64,000 nucleotides of DNA, taken from assembly GCF_016907925.1 (NCBI RefSeq), contig NZ_JAFBCZ010000031.1, forward strand, positions 1 through 64,000, given 5' to 3'. Positions 1 to 6,922 of the stretch are shown piece after piece (position 1 is the first letter of the stretch; each line of letters begins with the position of its first letter). Under the pieces are notes generated by a model. The model saw only the letters and a program-made list of their open reading frames with translations, searched no databases and had not been told where the DNA came from. The stretch comes from Herpetosiphon giganteus (GTDB taxonomy: Bacteria; Chloroflexota; Chloroflexia; Chloroflexales; Herpetosiphonaceae). Made by a program: the position numbers and the translations under genes.

Positions 1-542
1 TGGGAGTCATGGTGGTCCTTTCCTTGGTCTGTTGCATTTCCAAGTATAGTCCACCTGGCTCTCGTTAATTTTGCACCACTTTCGTTATACCACCCATCTC
101 CAGTGCTTCGGCTGGTGTCACTGGTTTGTACCGTTGATTGGTTTGGTTCGTTGGTGTCACTTTCTTTTTCTTGGGCTTGGGCGTGGGCTGCTCGGTTTCT
201 TCCGTAGATGTGTTTGTTGACGGCATATTGGGCCTTCCGTTCATCATCAAGCTGGTCAAAGGTGCCACCATACCGCGATGGTCGATAATCCCCGCTGCCT
301 TTGCGCCACTGCCAATACTTGCCTCGTTCTTTGATTTCTCTGCGCCATTCGAGAATGTTGAATTCATCGAAGAGCAGCGGTAATTGTTCAAAATCACTAG
401 TGTCAGTTGCAAAAACGGTAGTGTCAGTTGGTTCATTGGCTAGTGTCAGTGGGAGATCGGCCAACGATTGGGGTATGGTGCAGCTGGTGTCAGGCTGCAC
501 CACATCGGTATCAATCGTTGGCGCTAATCGTTTTTTGGTTGA
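1..542 (-). CDS. Open frame continuing the upstream membrane protein in -1 frame; truncated by window edge
   Basis: This frame is open without a stop from 542 to the left edge and has no ATG near its beginning; the in-frame stop TGA lies at 543-545. Only GTG codons at 503 and 500 could start it independently, and neither has a Shine-Dalgarno sequence. The first part is a disordered Thr/Asp/Pro-rich tail, followed by an ordered, aromatic and charged stretch around 'LPLLFDEFNILEWRREIKER' and 'GKYWQWRKGSGDYRPSRYGG', which looks like genuine protein. The frame is exactly -1 relative to the gene ending at 524, and a slippery heptamer sits two codons before that stop, so the product may be a frameshift fusion. 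Alternatives are a real frameshift mutation, an assembly error in a run of six A, or a separate GTG-started gene. Function not recognised. Confidence 0.5.
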
Positions 543-1318
543 TCAGCAAATCCTTCGTTGTTGGTATAAATGATGGGCGTGGTATCAAAATGTAATTCCT
601 GTGGTTGGTCGATTTGATCATGGGTTTGGCTATGAATTGGCTCGGTTTGATCGTGGTTTGGGGTATTCAATGGTAGCCCAACAATTTGGCGGGTGATTTG
701 CAGCGCTGAGTTATACGCGCCCTGCTCGGCAACCTTCGCAATATCGCTGGCTTGTAATGCCATCATCAGCGATTGCTTTACTTGAGCAATTTGCCGCATG
801 GCAAATTCATGCTCGGCACTGACTCGCGCATATTCAGCTTCACGCATCAAAGCCCGTTTTGAGGTTTCAAGCAACCGATCCGATTGCCGATCCTTTTGTC
901 CATCATCGGCCAGATAGACCAAGCCCCAGCCAAGAATAGTGATAGCTGGGCCAATAAAGGGAATTGCTAATTGCCACATCGTGAAGAAGCTAGACAACTC
1001 AAGGTTCTTAATCAGCTGATAGCTGGTGGTAGCATTGATTGCCAGCACCGCAATATCAACCAGCCAAAAGAGGATGCCCACAATGAATTGGGTTCCAGGC
1101 GCTAGCCAATAGTGCAATGCGAGTGGAATCAAGCAGGCACTAATGAAGGTTCCCAAAATGCCAATGCCTACTAAGCCACGCATCATGAGTGATTCACTAA
1201 TATCGCCTAAGGCAAAGCCTACAAGCACTTCCATCATGACAATGGATAGGACGTAAGCCGCGCCGCTGCCAAAGATGATTAACGATTTAATGGATTGCCG
1301 GTTATGTTGCTCTAACAT
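524..1318 (-). CDS. Four-helix integral membrane protein with cytoplasmic coiled coil
   Basis: 264 aa. Residues 1-135 contain four hydrophobic segments (about 12-32, 45-68, 78-98 and 112-135), forming a small membrane domain. They are followed by a charged alpha-helical region (about 140-215, many Arg/Glu/Gln/Ala, probably coiled coil) and a disordered tail rich in Gln, His, Asp and Thr. The tail's composition carries on unchanged in the -1 frame beyond the stop at 524, which supports the idea that the natural product is longer. Upstream the gene has its own 5' region (1319-1432) with no co-directional neighbour. I do not recognise the family. The layout (membrane domain, coiled coil, long tail) suggests a scaffold or sensor, but this is speculative. 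Confidence 0.75.
   Translation of the reverse strand: MLEQHNRQSIKSLIIFGSGAAYVLSIVMMEVLVGFALGDISESLMMRGLVGIGILGTFISACLIPLALHYWLAPGTQFIVGILFWLVDIAVLAINATTSYQLIKNLELSSFFTMWQLAIPFIGPAITILGWGLVYLADDGQKDRQSDRLLETSKRALMREAEYARVSAEHEFAMRQIAQVKQSLMMALQASDIAKVAEQGAYNSALQITRQIVGLPLNTPNHDQTEPIHSQTHDQIDQPQELHFDTTPIIYTNNEGFADQPKND
530..536 (-). other. Candidate -1 ribosomal frameshift site (A AAA AAC)
   Basis: Read on the minus strand the codons are CCA AAA AAC GAT TAG. The heptamer A AAA AAC is in the phase required of a classical -1 slippery site. Slipping back one base at AAC leads straight into the long open frame extending to the window edge, while staying in frame gives a stop after one more codon. 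The use of A AAA AAC in -1 programmed frameshifting is established for insertion sequences and coronaviruses; its use here is inference. No upstream Shine-Dalgarno stimulator or downstream pseudoknot was verified. Confidence 0.45.
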
Positions 1319-1432
1319 AGAATGCCCCTAATATGCTACGTTTCTGACCAGTGGGGTTCGATACGCAGTCCATATTTGGGGCATGGTGAAGTTACGAGTT
1401 GGTGGTTGGCTGCCCACCCGGCTCACCAACCA

Positions 1433-1465
1433 GGGCTGTTGCTGAAAAGCAACGGCCCTTTTGTT
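1433..1465 (+). terminator. Rho-independent terminator on the + strand without a + gene upstream
   Basis: An 11-bp stem (GGGCTGTTGCT / AGCAACGGCCC, one G-U pair) with a GAAA loop is followed by TTTTGTT. The T tract is on the + strand, so it cannot serve the minus-strand gene ending at 1475. No + strand protein gene precedes it. Confidence 0.6.
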
Positions 1466-1474
1466 ATGCCCAAA

Positions 1475-1975
1475 TTAGGCTTCGCGCCGAGCTTGCTGGC
1501 CAAGAAACATGTGCAGATGCGCTCCATGTTCTTGGACATGGCGCAGGCTATAGATCATCAGCTCGCCAAATGGCACTTCGCCCCAACTAAATGAACACAA
1601 CCGTTGGGCTTGTTCGGTGCTGAGATGCATAATTGTGTTTTGGGTGGCCTGACGGCAATGCTCCAAATAGCCGAGCAACTCACTGGGCGTATAAGTCTGG
1701 GGTAAGGTTTCATTGTCGCGCATTTCTACCAAGGCAAATGGCGCTGGCGGCATAAAACCTTCTTCAGCGCCAGTTAAATAGAGATCGATCCAAAAGAGCG
1801 TGTGATAGGCCAGATACCAAAAGTTGGAAAATCCAGCAGCAACCCATTGATCTGGCTCGTCTGGCCAGAGTTGGCTTTCCCACAAGTGCTCAGGGCAAGC
1901 ACGAATAGCCTGTTCAAGGTTGGTGATTGCAAGATCAAACTGCCGCCAGAGCATGCTTTGGTCAATAATCCACAT
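1475..1975 (-). CDS. DinB-like four-helix protein
   Basis: 166 aa. The reading frame could begin at TTG 1984, but an AGGAGG-like sequence (complement of 1986-1990) lies 10 bases before ATG 1975, which is therefore preferred. Residues such as 'YLAYHTLFWIDLYLTG' and the C-terminal 'YSLRHVQEHGAHLHMFLGQ' match the DinB/YfiT-like fold, in which three histidines on a four-helix bundle bind a divalent metal; His in the 'AYHTLFW' helix and in 'RHVQEHGAHL' fit that role. The family includes bacillithiol/mycothiol transferases and many proteins of unknown function. It is clearly a paralogue of the protein at 3002-3508 (same 'W..LWPD', 'PPAPF' and 'SLRHVQEH' motifs), with a gene for an ArsR-SRPBCC fusion between the two. 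Substrate unknown. Confidence 0.85.
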   Translation of the reverse strand: MWIIDQSMLWRQFDLAITNLEQAIRACPEHLWESQLWPDEPDQWVAAGFSNFWYLAYHTLFWIDLYLTGAEEGFMPPAPFALVEMRDNETLPQTYTPSELLGYLEHCRQATQNTIMHLSTEQAQRLCSFSWGEVPFGELMIYSLRHVQEHGAHLHMFLGQQARREA

Positions 1976-2014
1976 TGCTATCAATCCTCCAACTACGTGC
2001 TAAAACGCCAACAA

Positions 2015-2035
2015 CGGCTCGCAAAGCGAGAGCCG
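2015..2035 (-). terminator. Hairpin after the ArsR-SRPBCC gene
   Basis: The complement reads CGGCTC-TCGCTTTGC-GAGCCG, about 50 bases downstream of the stop at 2083, followed by a T/G-rich stretch (TTGTTGGCGTTTT). It is a weak terminator candidate. Confidence 0.35.
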
Positions 2036-2082
2036 CTGAGGCGTGAAACATGAACGCTCGTCAGTCGTGCCGAAGCTAATTC

Positions 2083-2859
2083 CTAGTACTGTTCTGGTAA
2101 CGACTCGCCGGTTTCCAGCAAGGTCTTGAGGTTGCTGAGAATCCAAGTCCAGCCACCGCTGTTCAGACCTTTATAGGTTGCGGTTTCGCCGTCGAAATCT
2201 TCGTGCACAACGGTAACTTTGGTAATGCCGTTGGGCATTGCTTCAAGTTCCCACGTTACTTTGGTTGGGGCATCAGCGTTCATTGGTGGAAATAGTGAAT
2301 GGTAGCTATGCACCAAACGGTTCGGCGCATCAGCAACCAGCACTTCGCCTTCAACAATCGCCGAACCATCATACATATTGTAGGTAAAGGGCGAACCAAT
2401 GCTTAAATCGGTTTGCAGCGTTGTGCCATAGTAATAGCGGCTGGTAAACTCAGGCTTGGTAATCGCATCCCATACTTGTTGTTGCGAAGCTTTGATAATT
2501 GTTTGATAGACTAATTTTGGTTTTGCTTCACTGGTCATGTTGCTACTTCCTCCTTCAAGTGCCATTTTCAAATCGATTAGTGCCATCGCTCGGTTTGCGG
2601 CATATTTGTTCATCCAACGGTCGGAAATGAGCTGGATTGGGACGGGATTGAGGTAGTGCAAGCGCTCGCGACCCACCTTCCGCGTCACAATCAGTCCAGC
2701 TTCTTCAAGGACGCGCAGGTGTTTCATTACCCCAAATCTCGTCATCGGCATTGCCGACTCCAACTCTTTGAGCGTGCGGCCATCGCGCTCAAACAGTAGG
2801 TCGAGCAGCTGCCGACGGGTTGGGTCGGCGAGGGCCCGAAAGACAAGTTCTTGTTCCAT
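2083..2859 (-). CDS. ArsR-family HTH fused to an SRPBCC (AHSA1-like) domain
   Basis: 258 aa from ATG 2859. An upstream ATG at 2958 is in frame but would place the promoter and operator inside the gene, so it is rejected. Residues 1-75 form a winged helix of ArsR type ('ALADPTRRQLLDLLFERDG', recognition helix around 'MTRFGVMKHLRVLEEAGL'). Residues about 115-255 form an SRPBCC/activator-of-Hsp90-like ligand-binding domain ('IKASQQQVWDAITKPEF', 'WELEAMPNGITKVTVVHEDF', C-terminal 'GWTWILSNLKTLLETGE'). In many bacteria these two are adjacent separate genes. Here they are fused, and a strong internal Shine-Dalgarno (GGAGG at 2549-2553) precedes an in-frame ATG at 2538, which could give a free SRPBCC protein. 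The gene is probably autoregulated through the operator at 2872-2889. Confidence 0.88.
   Translation of the reverse strand: MEQELVFRALADPTRRQLLDLLFERDGRTLKELESAMPMTRFGVMKHLRVLEEAGLIVTRKVGRERLHYLNPVPIQLISDRWMNKYAANRAMALIDLKMALEGGSSNMTSEAKPKLVYQTIIKASQQQVWDAITKPEFTSRYYYGTTLQTDLSIGSPFTYNMYDGSAIVEGEVLVADAPNRLVHSYHSLFPPMNADAPTKVTWELEAMPNGITKVTVVHEDFDGETATYKGLNSGGWTWILSNLKTLLETGESLPEQY
2536..2553 (-). promoter_or_regulatory. Internal ribosome-binding site and start inside the ArsR-SRPBCC gene
   Basis: The minus strand reads AAGGAGGA, 10 bases, ATG (2538-2536) in frame with the fusion. The SD encodes the linker residues 'LEGGSSN', and translation from this ATG would give an intact SRPBCC domain of about 151 aa. 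It may be a relic of two formerly separate genes or a working second start. Confidence 0.5.
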
Positions 2860-2865
2860 AGCTGT

Positions 2866-2895
2866 ATTATATGTGACTAAATGGTCACATGTCAA
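2866..2895 (-). promoter_or_regulatory. Consensus sigma-70 promoter with palindromic operator in the spacer
   Basis: On the minus strand, TTGACA (2895-2890) and TATAAT (2871-2866) are separated by exactly 18 bp. The whole spacer is the inverted repeat TGTGAC-N6-GTCACA (2889-2872). TATAAT is followed by six bases and then the ATG at 2859, so transcription should begin at or within a base or two of the start codon, giving a leaderless mRNA. A repressor bound to the palindrome would block both hexamers. Confidence 0.85.
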
Positions 2896-3001
2896 GCGTT
2901 TTTTAGACCAAATTGAAACTTTTGTGCGAAATTGCTTGGGCGGTGCTAAACCGTACAACGGTCCGCAAGGCTGGGGCCGCTGCTAATGGTATGCGGTTAG
3001 A

Positions 3002-3508
3002 TTACGACTGGTTGGCGCTTGCACGGGGTATCCAATCAGCGCCAGGGATATTCTGCTGGCCAAGTACCAAGCTGAGCTGCGCGGCATGCTCCTGAACGTG
3101 GCGCATGCTATACAGCAGCAGTTCAAGAAAGCTAGGCTCCATCCATTCAAAAACACAGATTTGTTGGGCTTTGGCTTCAGTCAAGCCTTCAATCGTGGTT
3201 TGGCAGCGCTGCCGACAGAGTGCGAGATAGCGCAGCACATCGGCTTTGCTATAAGGCTGATCAGGCAGCTTGCCACGAATAAATGGCGCTGGCGGTGCAA
3301 AACCTTCCATCGTGCCAGTCAACAGCAGATCAGTCCAGAAAAGACAGTGATAGGCGACAAACCAAAATTGGCCATAGCGTTGATCGTCATTGTCGGGCCA
3401 TAGATTGATCGTCCAAAGCTGGGCGGGGCAACGGGTTATCGGGTCTGCAAGCATATCAATCGCGGCCCCATATTGCTGCCAAAGGCTGGTTTTCCAAATG
3501 TTATCCAT
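3002..3508 (-). CDS. DinB-like four-helix protein
   Basis: 168 aa, ATG 3508 preceded by AGGAGG at six-base spacing. It shares the layout of the 1475-1975 paralogue: 'FVAYHCLFWTDLLLTGTMEG', 'PPAPF', 'CRQRCQTTIEGLTEAKAQQI' and the C-terminal 'YSMRHVQEHAAQLSLVLGQQ'. The conserved histidines of the helices (AYH, RHVQEH) are in place for metal binding as in DinB/YfiT proteins; the specific reaction is unknown. It lies upstream of the ArsR-SRPBCC gene on the same strand, but that gene has its own promoter in the 142-bp gap, so the two are not obligatorily co-transcribed. Confidence 0.85.
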   Translation of the reverse strand: MDNIWKTSLWQQYGAAIDMLADPITRCPAQLWTINLWPDNDDQRYGQFWFVAYHCLFWTDLLLTGTMEGFAPPAPFIRGKLPDQPYSKADVLRYLALCRQRCQTTIEGLTEAKAQQICVFEWMEPSFLELLLYSMRHVQEHAAQLSLVLGQQNIPGADWIPRASANQS

Positions 3509-3663
3509 CGTGTGCCTCCTGTAAAAAGCCAGAGATTTTGCTGCATGGAGAGCAAGCAGAATTAAGCTTGGCTAGCAGCATTCGCCATACCAGCATGTGC
3601 TGCCAATTGCCCGATAACGTATGATGTTGCTGATTGTTGATTCGCTTGTTGATGGAGGCCAAA

Positions 3664-4221
3664 ATGGCAAAATTGCACCCTGATATAACTGCTGAATTGC
3701 AAGCATTTATTGCCCAGCAACCCTTGTTTTTTGTGGCTAGCGCTCCGCTTGCCGCTGATGGTCATGTCAACCTCTCGCCCAAAGGCCTCGATTGCCTGCG
3801 GATTCGTTCGCCGCAGCAGGTGGCCTACCTCGATTTAAGTGGCAGTGGCAATGAAACGTCGGCCCATGTGTTGGAAAATGGCCGGATTACCTTGATGTTT
3901 TGTGCCTTTACTGGCGCGCCGCGCATTCTGCGCTTATATGGCCGGGGGCGGGTGATTCTGCCGACGATGGCTGAATGGGAAACTGAGTTTGCGCAGTTTC
4001 CAGTCTATCCAGGCATTCGCCAAATCGTCGTGGTTGAGGTTGAGCGGGTGCAAACATCGTGTGGTTTTGGCGTGCCCTTGATGGATTTGGTTGGCCAACG
4101 CGATACGGCCTTGCGCTGGGCTGAAGCTAAAGGCGAACAAGGCCTAGTCGATTATCGCGCCGCGAAAAATATGGCGAGCATCGATGGTTTGCCAACCCAT
4201 TTGGCTACAGAGCTTGATTAA
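3664..4221 (+). CDS. Pyridoxamine 5'-phosphate oxidase-family protein
   Basis: 185 aa. An in-frame ATG exists at 3634, but ATG 3664 is preceded by GGAGG (3653-3657) at good spacing. The fold is the split beta-barrel of FMN-binding PPOX-like proteins: 'FFVASAPLAADGHVNLSPKG' near the N-terminus, then 'VAYLDLSGSGNETSAHVLEN', 'RITLMFCAFTGAPRILRLYG' and 'CGFGVPLMD'. Members with this N-terminus and the 'GAPRILRLYGRG' motif are annotated as pyridoxamine 5'-phosphate oxidase-related proteins and probably bind FMN or F420; a true PdxH role is unlikely given the divergence. The gene stands alone, convergent with the lipoprotein gene downstream. Confidence 0.85.
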   Translation: MAKLHPDITAELQAFIAQQPLFFVASAPLAADGHVNLSPKGLDCLRIRSPQQVAYLDLSGSGNETSAHVLENGRITLMFCAFTGAPRILRLYGRGRVILPTMAEWETEFAQFPVYPGIRQIVVVEVERVQTSCGFGVPLMDLVGQRDTALRWAEAKGEQGLVDYRAAKNMASIDGLPTHLATELD

Positions 4222-4228
4222 CGTTCAA

Positions 4229-4258
4229 AGCCCGCAGATCAATCGTGATCTGCGGGCT
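4229..4258. terminator. Perfect 13-bp hairpin between convergent genes
   Basis: AGCCCGCAGATCA (4229-4241), loop ATCG, TGATCTGCGGGCT (4246-4258). It lies just after the PPOX stop and six bases from the stop of the convergent lipoprotein gene, so it can serve both directions. There is no strong T tract. Confidence 0.65.
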
Positions 4259-4264
4259 AACGAT

Positions 4265-5023
4265 TTATTTGGGGCTAATCGTCCAATCGCCATCGGCCTG
4301 CACATCCCATAAACATGGACCTTCGCTGAATTTGACAATTGCTGAGCCATCAACTGTGCCAATTTCGTTTTGGGCATAATCCATGCCGCCTTGACATGTG
4401 ACTTGAACGATAAAATTGCTATCGCCATTATGGCTAAATTGGAATGGAATTGGCCCTTCTTTGGTTGGCATAAACAGGCCGCTGACCAGATCGCCTGTGC
4501 CGCTGAAGCCATTCGCTGCCGCTTGATCAAGGGCGATGGGCACAATTTCGACTGTCCATTCGCCATCGGCATTGATTTCCAAGAAGCTGCTGCTATCGCC
4601 ATACAGCACGCGCGACCCAGTGTAGCGGCCAATTTCGTTGACCAAATAGCTTTCGTCGTTGCCAGTGTAGGCTTTGACAATAAAGTTGCGTCGCCCAGTG
4701 TGGGTTAATTTAATGATACTAACTGGACTAGGCGGCATAAACGGATCAGTGACAGTTTGACCAACGCCGCTCAGCACAACTGGCTCAGGAATTGGCGTGG
4801 CGGTCGCGGTTGGTCGCGGCGTGCGAGTTGGCTTGGGCTTAGCGGTCGGGCGGGGTGTGTTGGTCGGACGCGGTGTGCGCGTTGGTTTGGCGGTTGGCTC
4901 ATCGGTTGGCTCTGCCTGGGCTACTTGGGCCACACTCGCCGCCGATTCGATTTGCTGGCCAGTTGTTTGACCACAAGCCAGCAATAGCAAACTGATCACC
5001 ATAAAACCAAGAAAACGTTGCAT
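4265..5023 (-). CDS. Lipoprotein with TPR-proline linker and two tandem beta repeats
   Basis: 252 aa, start ATG 5023 with AAGGAG upstream. The N-terminus 'MQRFLGFMVISLLLLACGQ' is a lipoprotein signal with the lipobox Cys at 17. A linker of Thr/Pro/Arg repeats (about 40-80, units like [16 protein letters not shown]) follows, as in many Chloroflexota cell-surface proteins. The rest consists of two homologous units of about 80 residues: the first carries 'PSPVSIIKLTHTGRRNFIVK', the second 'GPIPFQFSHNGDSNFIVQV'; both continue with 'NEIG' and end in 'DGEWTVEI' and 'DGDWTISPK'. This is probably a small beta-sandwich repeated twice. Expected at the outer surface; ligand unknown. Confidence 0.85.
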   Translation of the reverse strand: MQRFLGFMVISLLLLACGQTTGQQIESAASVAQVAQAEPTDEPTAKPTRTPRPTNTPRPTAKPKPTRTPRPTATATPIPEPVVLSGVGQTVTDPFMPPSPVSIIKLTHTGRRNFIVKAYTGNDESYLVNEIGRYTGSRVLYGDSSSFLEINADGEWTVEIVPIALDQAAANGFSGTGDLVSGLFMPTKEGPIPFQFSHNGDSNFIVQVTCQGGMDYAQNEIGTVDGSAIVKFSEGPCLWDVQADGDWTISPK

Positions 5024-5103
5024 CGATGAACTCCTTCAATACTTTCACTTATTGTTGGAGCCACTTTAGCAACGCTCTAAGGCACAAATGTGGATTATCA
5101 AGC

Positions 5104-6072
5104 TTATTTGCGATAGATATTTTGATTATGCCAAACCAGCGCATGTTCATTTGGGTAAAGCTGCTTTTGCTGAGGCAATTGGATTGGCTGGTGAGCAAAC
5201 ATCAATACCGATTGATTGGCTGCTGGTTGCTCATCAACGAGGCGTGAAATTTGGATCTGATAATTTGGCGTGATGGTCAACAAGCCTTGATCAAACAGCC
5301 AATGATGTAAGCCACATAACGAAACTCCATTGCGCGGATCATCGTTGTAGCTCTGGCTCCATGGAATAATATGCGCGGCCTCAACGGCACTGCGACCTTC
5401 TGGAGTTACAATCCGAATGCCACAAATTGCACAACAATAATCATAATTTGGCACAACGACCCGCCGAAAAGCGCTTGAGCGAACTTCGACCAGATAAGGC
5501 GTATCGATTGCTGGAATTTCGCGAAATGTGCGTTGGCTGTGCGCAACTAGAAGATCTGCGTAGCTGAATATGGCGGTATTCATTTGGGCAATTGTGGTGA
5601 GCGCTGGCCGTAATTCGGCTGCAAAATAGGTTTGAATTAGGCTTTGGCGTAATTGTTCGCGGGTAGCATTCTGTTGAAGCAATTCAAATAAGGCTTGATC
5701 AAGCCTTGCGCCAAGCACAAGCTGGTTTAATTGGCTGATCGTTTTGATGTCGGTTGTCGCTGCTAGGCGTTGCTCCATCCCTGGCTGGGCTTGCAAATGC
5801 CAAAAGCCCTCACTTTTAAGGTAGAAAAATGGCTGAATTGGATTAGTAAATTTCGTCGAATCAAACAAAATCTGCCAATAGCGATCGAAGGTTTCAAGCA
5901 ACGCATCGGAATATTCGATAAAATTATGCGTGATTGTGCCCGTTGCAATCAAATCGCTGACGGCAAGCAGCATGAATGGCTTATAGGGCGCACGAAAATA
6001 AGTGCTTTCTGGCCACGATTGGGCTGGCGAGAGCCTCAGCTTTTCAAAAGCCCGTTGATAAAATTCAAGCAT
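5104..6072 (-). CDS. HNH endonuclease with sulfur-binding-domain-like N-terminus
   Basis: 322 aa. The C-terminal HNH/zinc-finger nuclease has CxxC at 214-217, 'EAAHIIPWSQSYNDDPRNGV' (His 234, Asn 248), Cys 253 and His 256-257. The N-terminal 120 residues, with 'YFRAPYKPFMLLAVSDLIAT', 'FDRYWQILF' and 'NPIQPFFYLKSEGFWHL', resemble the sulfur-binding domain of ScoMcrA-type enzymes, whose typical signature is a His/Tyr-Lys-Pro-(hydrophobic) helix followed by P-x-x-P-F-x-x-L-x-x-(D/E)-G-x-W. Enzymes of this layout cut phosphorothioate-modified DNA. No dnd genes are seen in the window, fitting a stand-alone restriction enzyme against modified DNA. Domain assignment of the N-terminus is by motif resemblance only. 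Confidence 0.8.
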   Translation of the reverse strand: MLEFYQRAFEKLRLSPAQSWPESTYFRAPYKPFMLLAVSDLIATGTITHNFIEYSDALLETFDRYWQILFDSTKFTNPIQPFFYLKSEGFWHLQAQPGMEQRLAATTDIKTISQLNQLVLGARLDQALFELLQQNATREQLRQSLIQTYFAAELRPALTTIAQMNTAIFSYADLLVAHSQRTFREIPAIDTPYLVEVRSSAFRRVVVPNYDYCCAICGIRIVTPEGRSAVEAAHIIPWSQSYNDDPRNGVSLCGLHHWLFDQGLLTITPNYQIQISRLVDEQPAANQSVLMFAHQPIQLPQQKQLYPNEHALVWHNQNIYRK

Positions 6073-6169
6073 CCATCATCCCTCAATGCTACAAGCGCTT
6101 TGTGCTTACTATGCAGCTTGGAGCGCAGCTTGTCAATGCTTTGAGGTTGGAATGCGATGCTTGGCGTGC

Positions 6170-6922
6170 TTACCACAACATCACCAGCACAATCACAATG
6201 ATGCAACTGACAGCAACCAGCCATGGCCAATTGCGGCGCGGATGATATTCTGGCGAGGCTAAATAGACTTGCTGAGCATGGGCAAAGATTGGTCGGGCAT
6301 CGACCTGCAATAATTCACAATATTGCAGCAGCAAGGGTTTAATTTGCTTCAAGGGAATTTGCATAAACGAACCTTGTTCGATTGCTTGCAAATAATCCCA
6401 GCGAATGCCGGTGCGACGCTCGGCAGCGTATAAGCTGAGGCCAGCTTTTTGGCGTGCCTCGCGGAGCAGTGCTGCGCCGCTTGGGCTGCGAATTGGCGCT
6501 GCTTCTGGTTGCTCAATCTGCACATTTGGCGTTGCTTGGGCTGGTTCAAGCAAGGCTTGGCGCTGCATTAAGCGTTGCACGCGGGCAATTAATTGGGCTT
6601 GGCTGAATGGCTTGGTCAAATAATCATCAGCGCCCAAATTCAGCCCTCGCACCACATCATCATCGCTGGCCTTGGCGGTGAGCATTAAAATTGGCACATT
6701 GCTTTCAGCCCGAAACTGTTGGCACAATTCCCAGCCACTCAAATCGGGCAACATCACGTCCAATAAAATGATCTGGAAGCAATCGCTGGCCCATAGCCGC
6801 AGCGCTGCCATGCCCGTGTTTGCCAGCATGGCCTGCCAGCCAGCCTCACGCAAGTGCATCAGCAACAAACGCCCAATCGCTGGATCATCTTCGACAACTA
6901 AAATGTGGGCCGAGCCATTCAC
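6170..6922 (-). CDS. Response regulator receiver fused to RodZ-like HTH and a C-terminal membrane anchor
   Basis: 250 aa, GTG start at 6922 with AGGAGG upstream; the codon overlaps the stop of the upstream gene (GTGA). Residues 1-120 are a receiver: acidic pocket Glu11-Asp12-Asp13, phospho-acceptor Asp55 ('IILLDVMLPD'), Lys104 ('YLTKPF'). After a linker, residues about 150-215 form a Cro/RodZ-type helix-turn-helix ('LLREARQKAGLSLYAAERRT', 'WDYLQAIEQGSF'). A single hydrophobic segment (about 232-250) ends the protein, so the regulator would be membrane-tethered with receiver and HTH inside the cell. RodZ has the HTH-TM order but no receiver, and receivers with a C-terminal TM are rare. Translation is coupled to the NACHT-like/HEAT gene. 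Confidence 0.88.
   Translation of the reverse strand: MNGSAHILVVEDDPAIGRLLLMHLREAGWQAMLANTGMAALRLWASDCFQIILLDVMLPDLSGWELCQQFRAESNVPILMLTAKASDDDVVRGLNLGADDYLTKPFSQAQLIARVQRLMQRQALLEPAQATPNVQIEQPEAAPIRSPSGAALLREARQKAGLSLYAAERRTGIRWDYLQAIEQGSFMQIPLKQIKPLLLQYCELLQVDARPIFAHAQQVYLASPEYHPRRNWPWLVAVSCIIVIVLVMLW

Noticed and set aside
65..436. 123-aa minus-strand ORF with ATG
   Set aside because: Its Lys/Pro/Thr-rich sequence lies in a different frame from the better open frame (1-542) that continues to the window edge, so it looks like a shadow.
2860..2958. Extended N-terminus of the ArsR-SRPBCC protein from ATG 2958
   Set aside because: It would place a consensus promoter and operator inside the gene and adds residues unlike the family; ATG 2859 is preferred.
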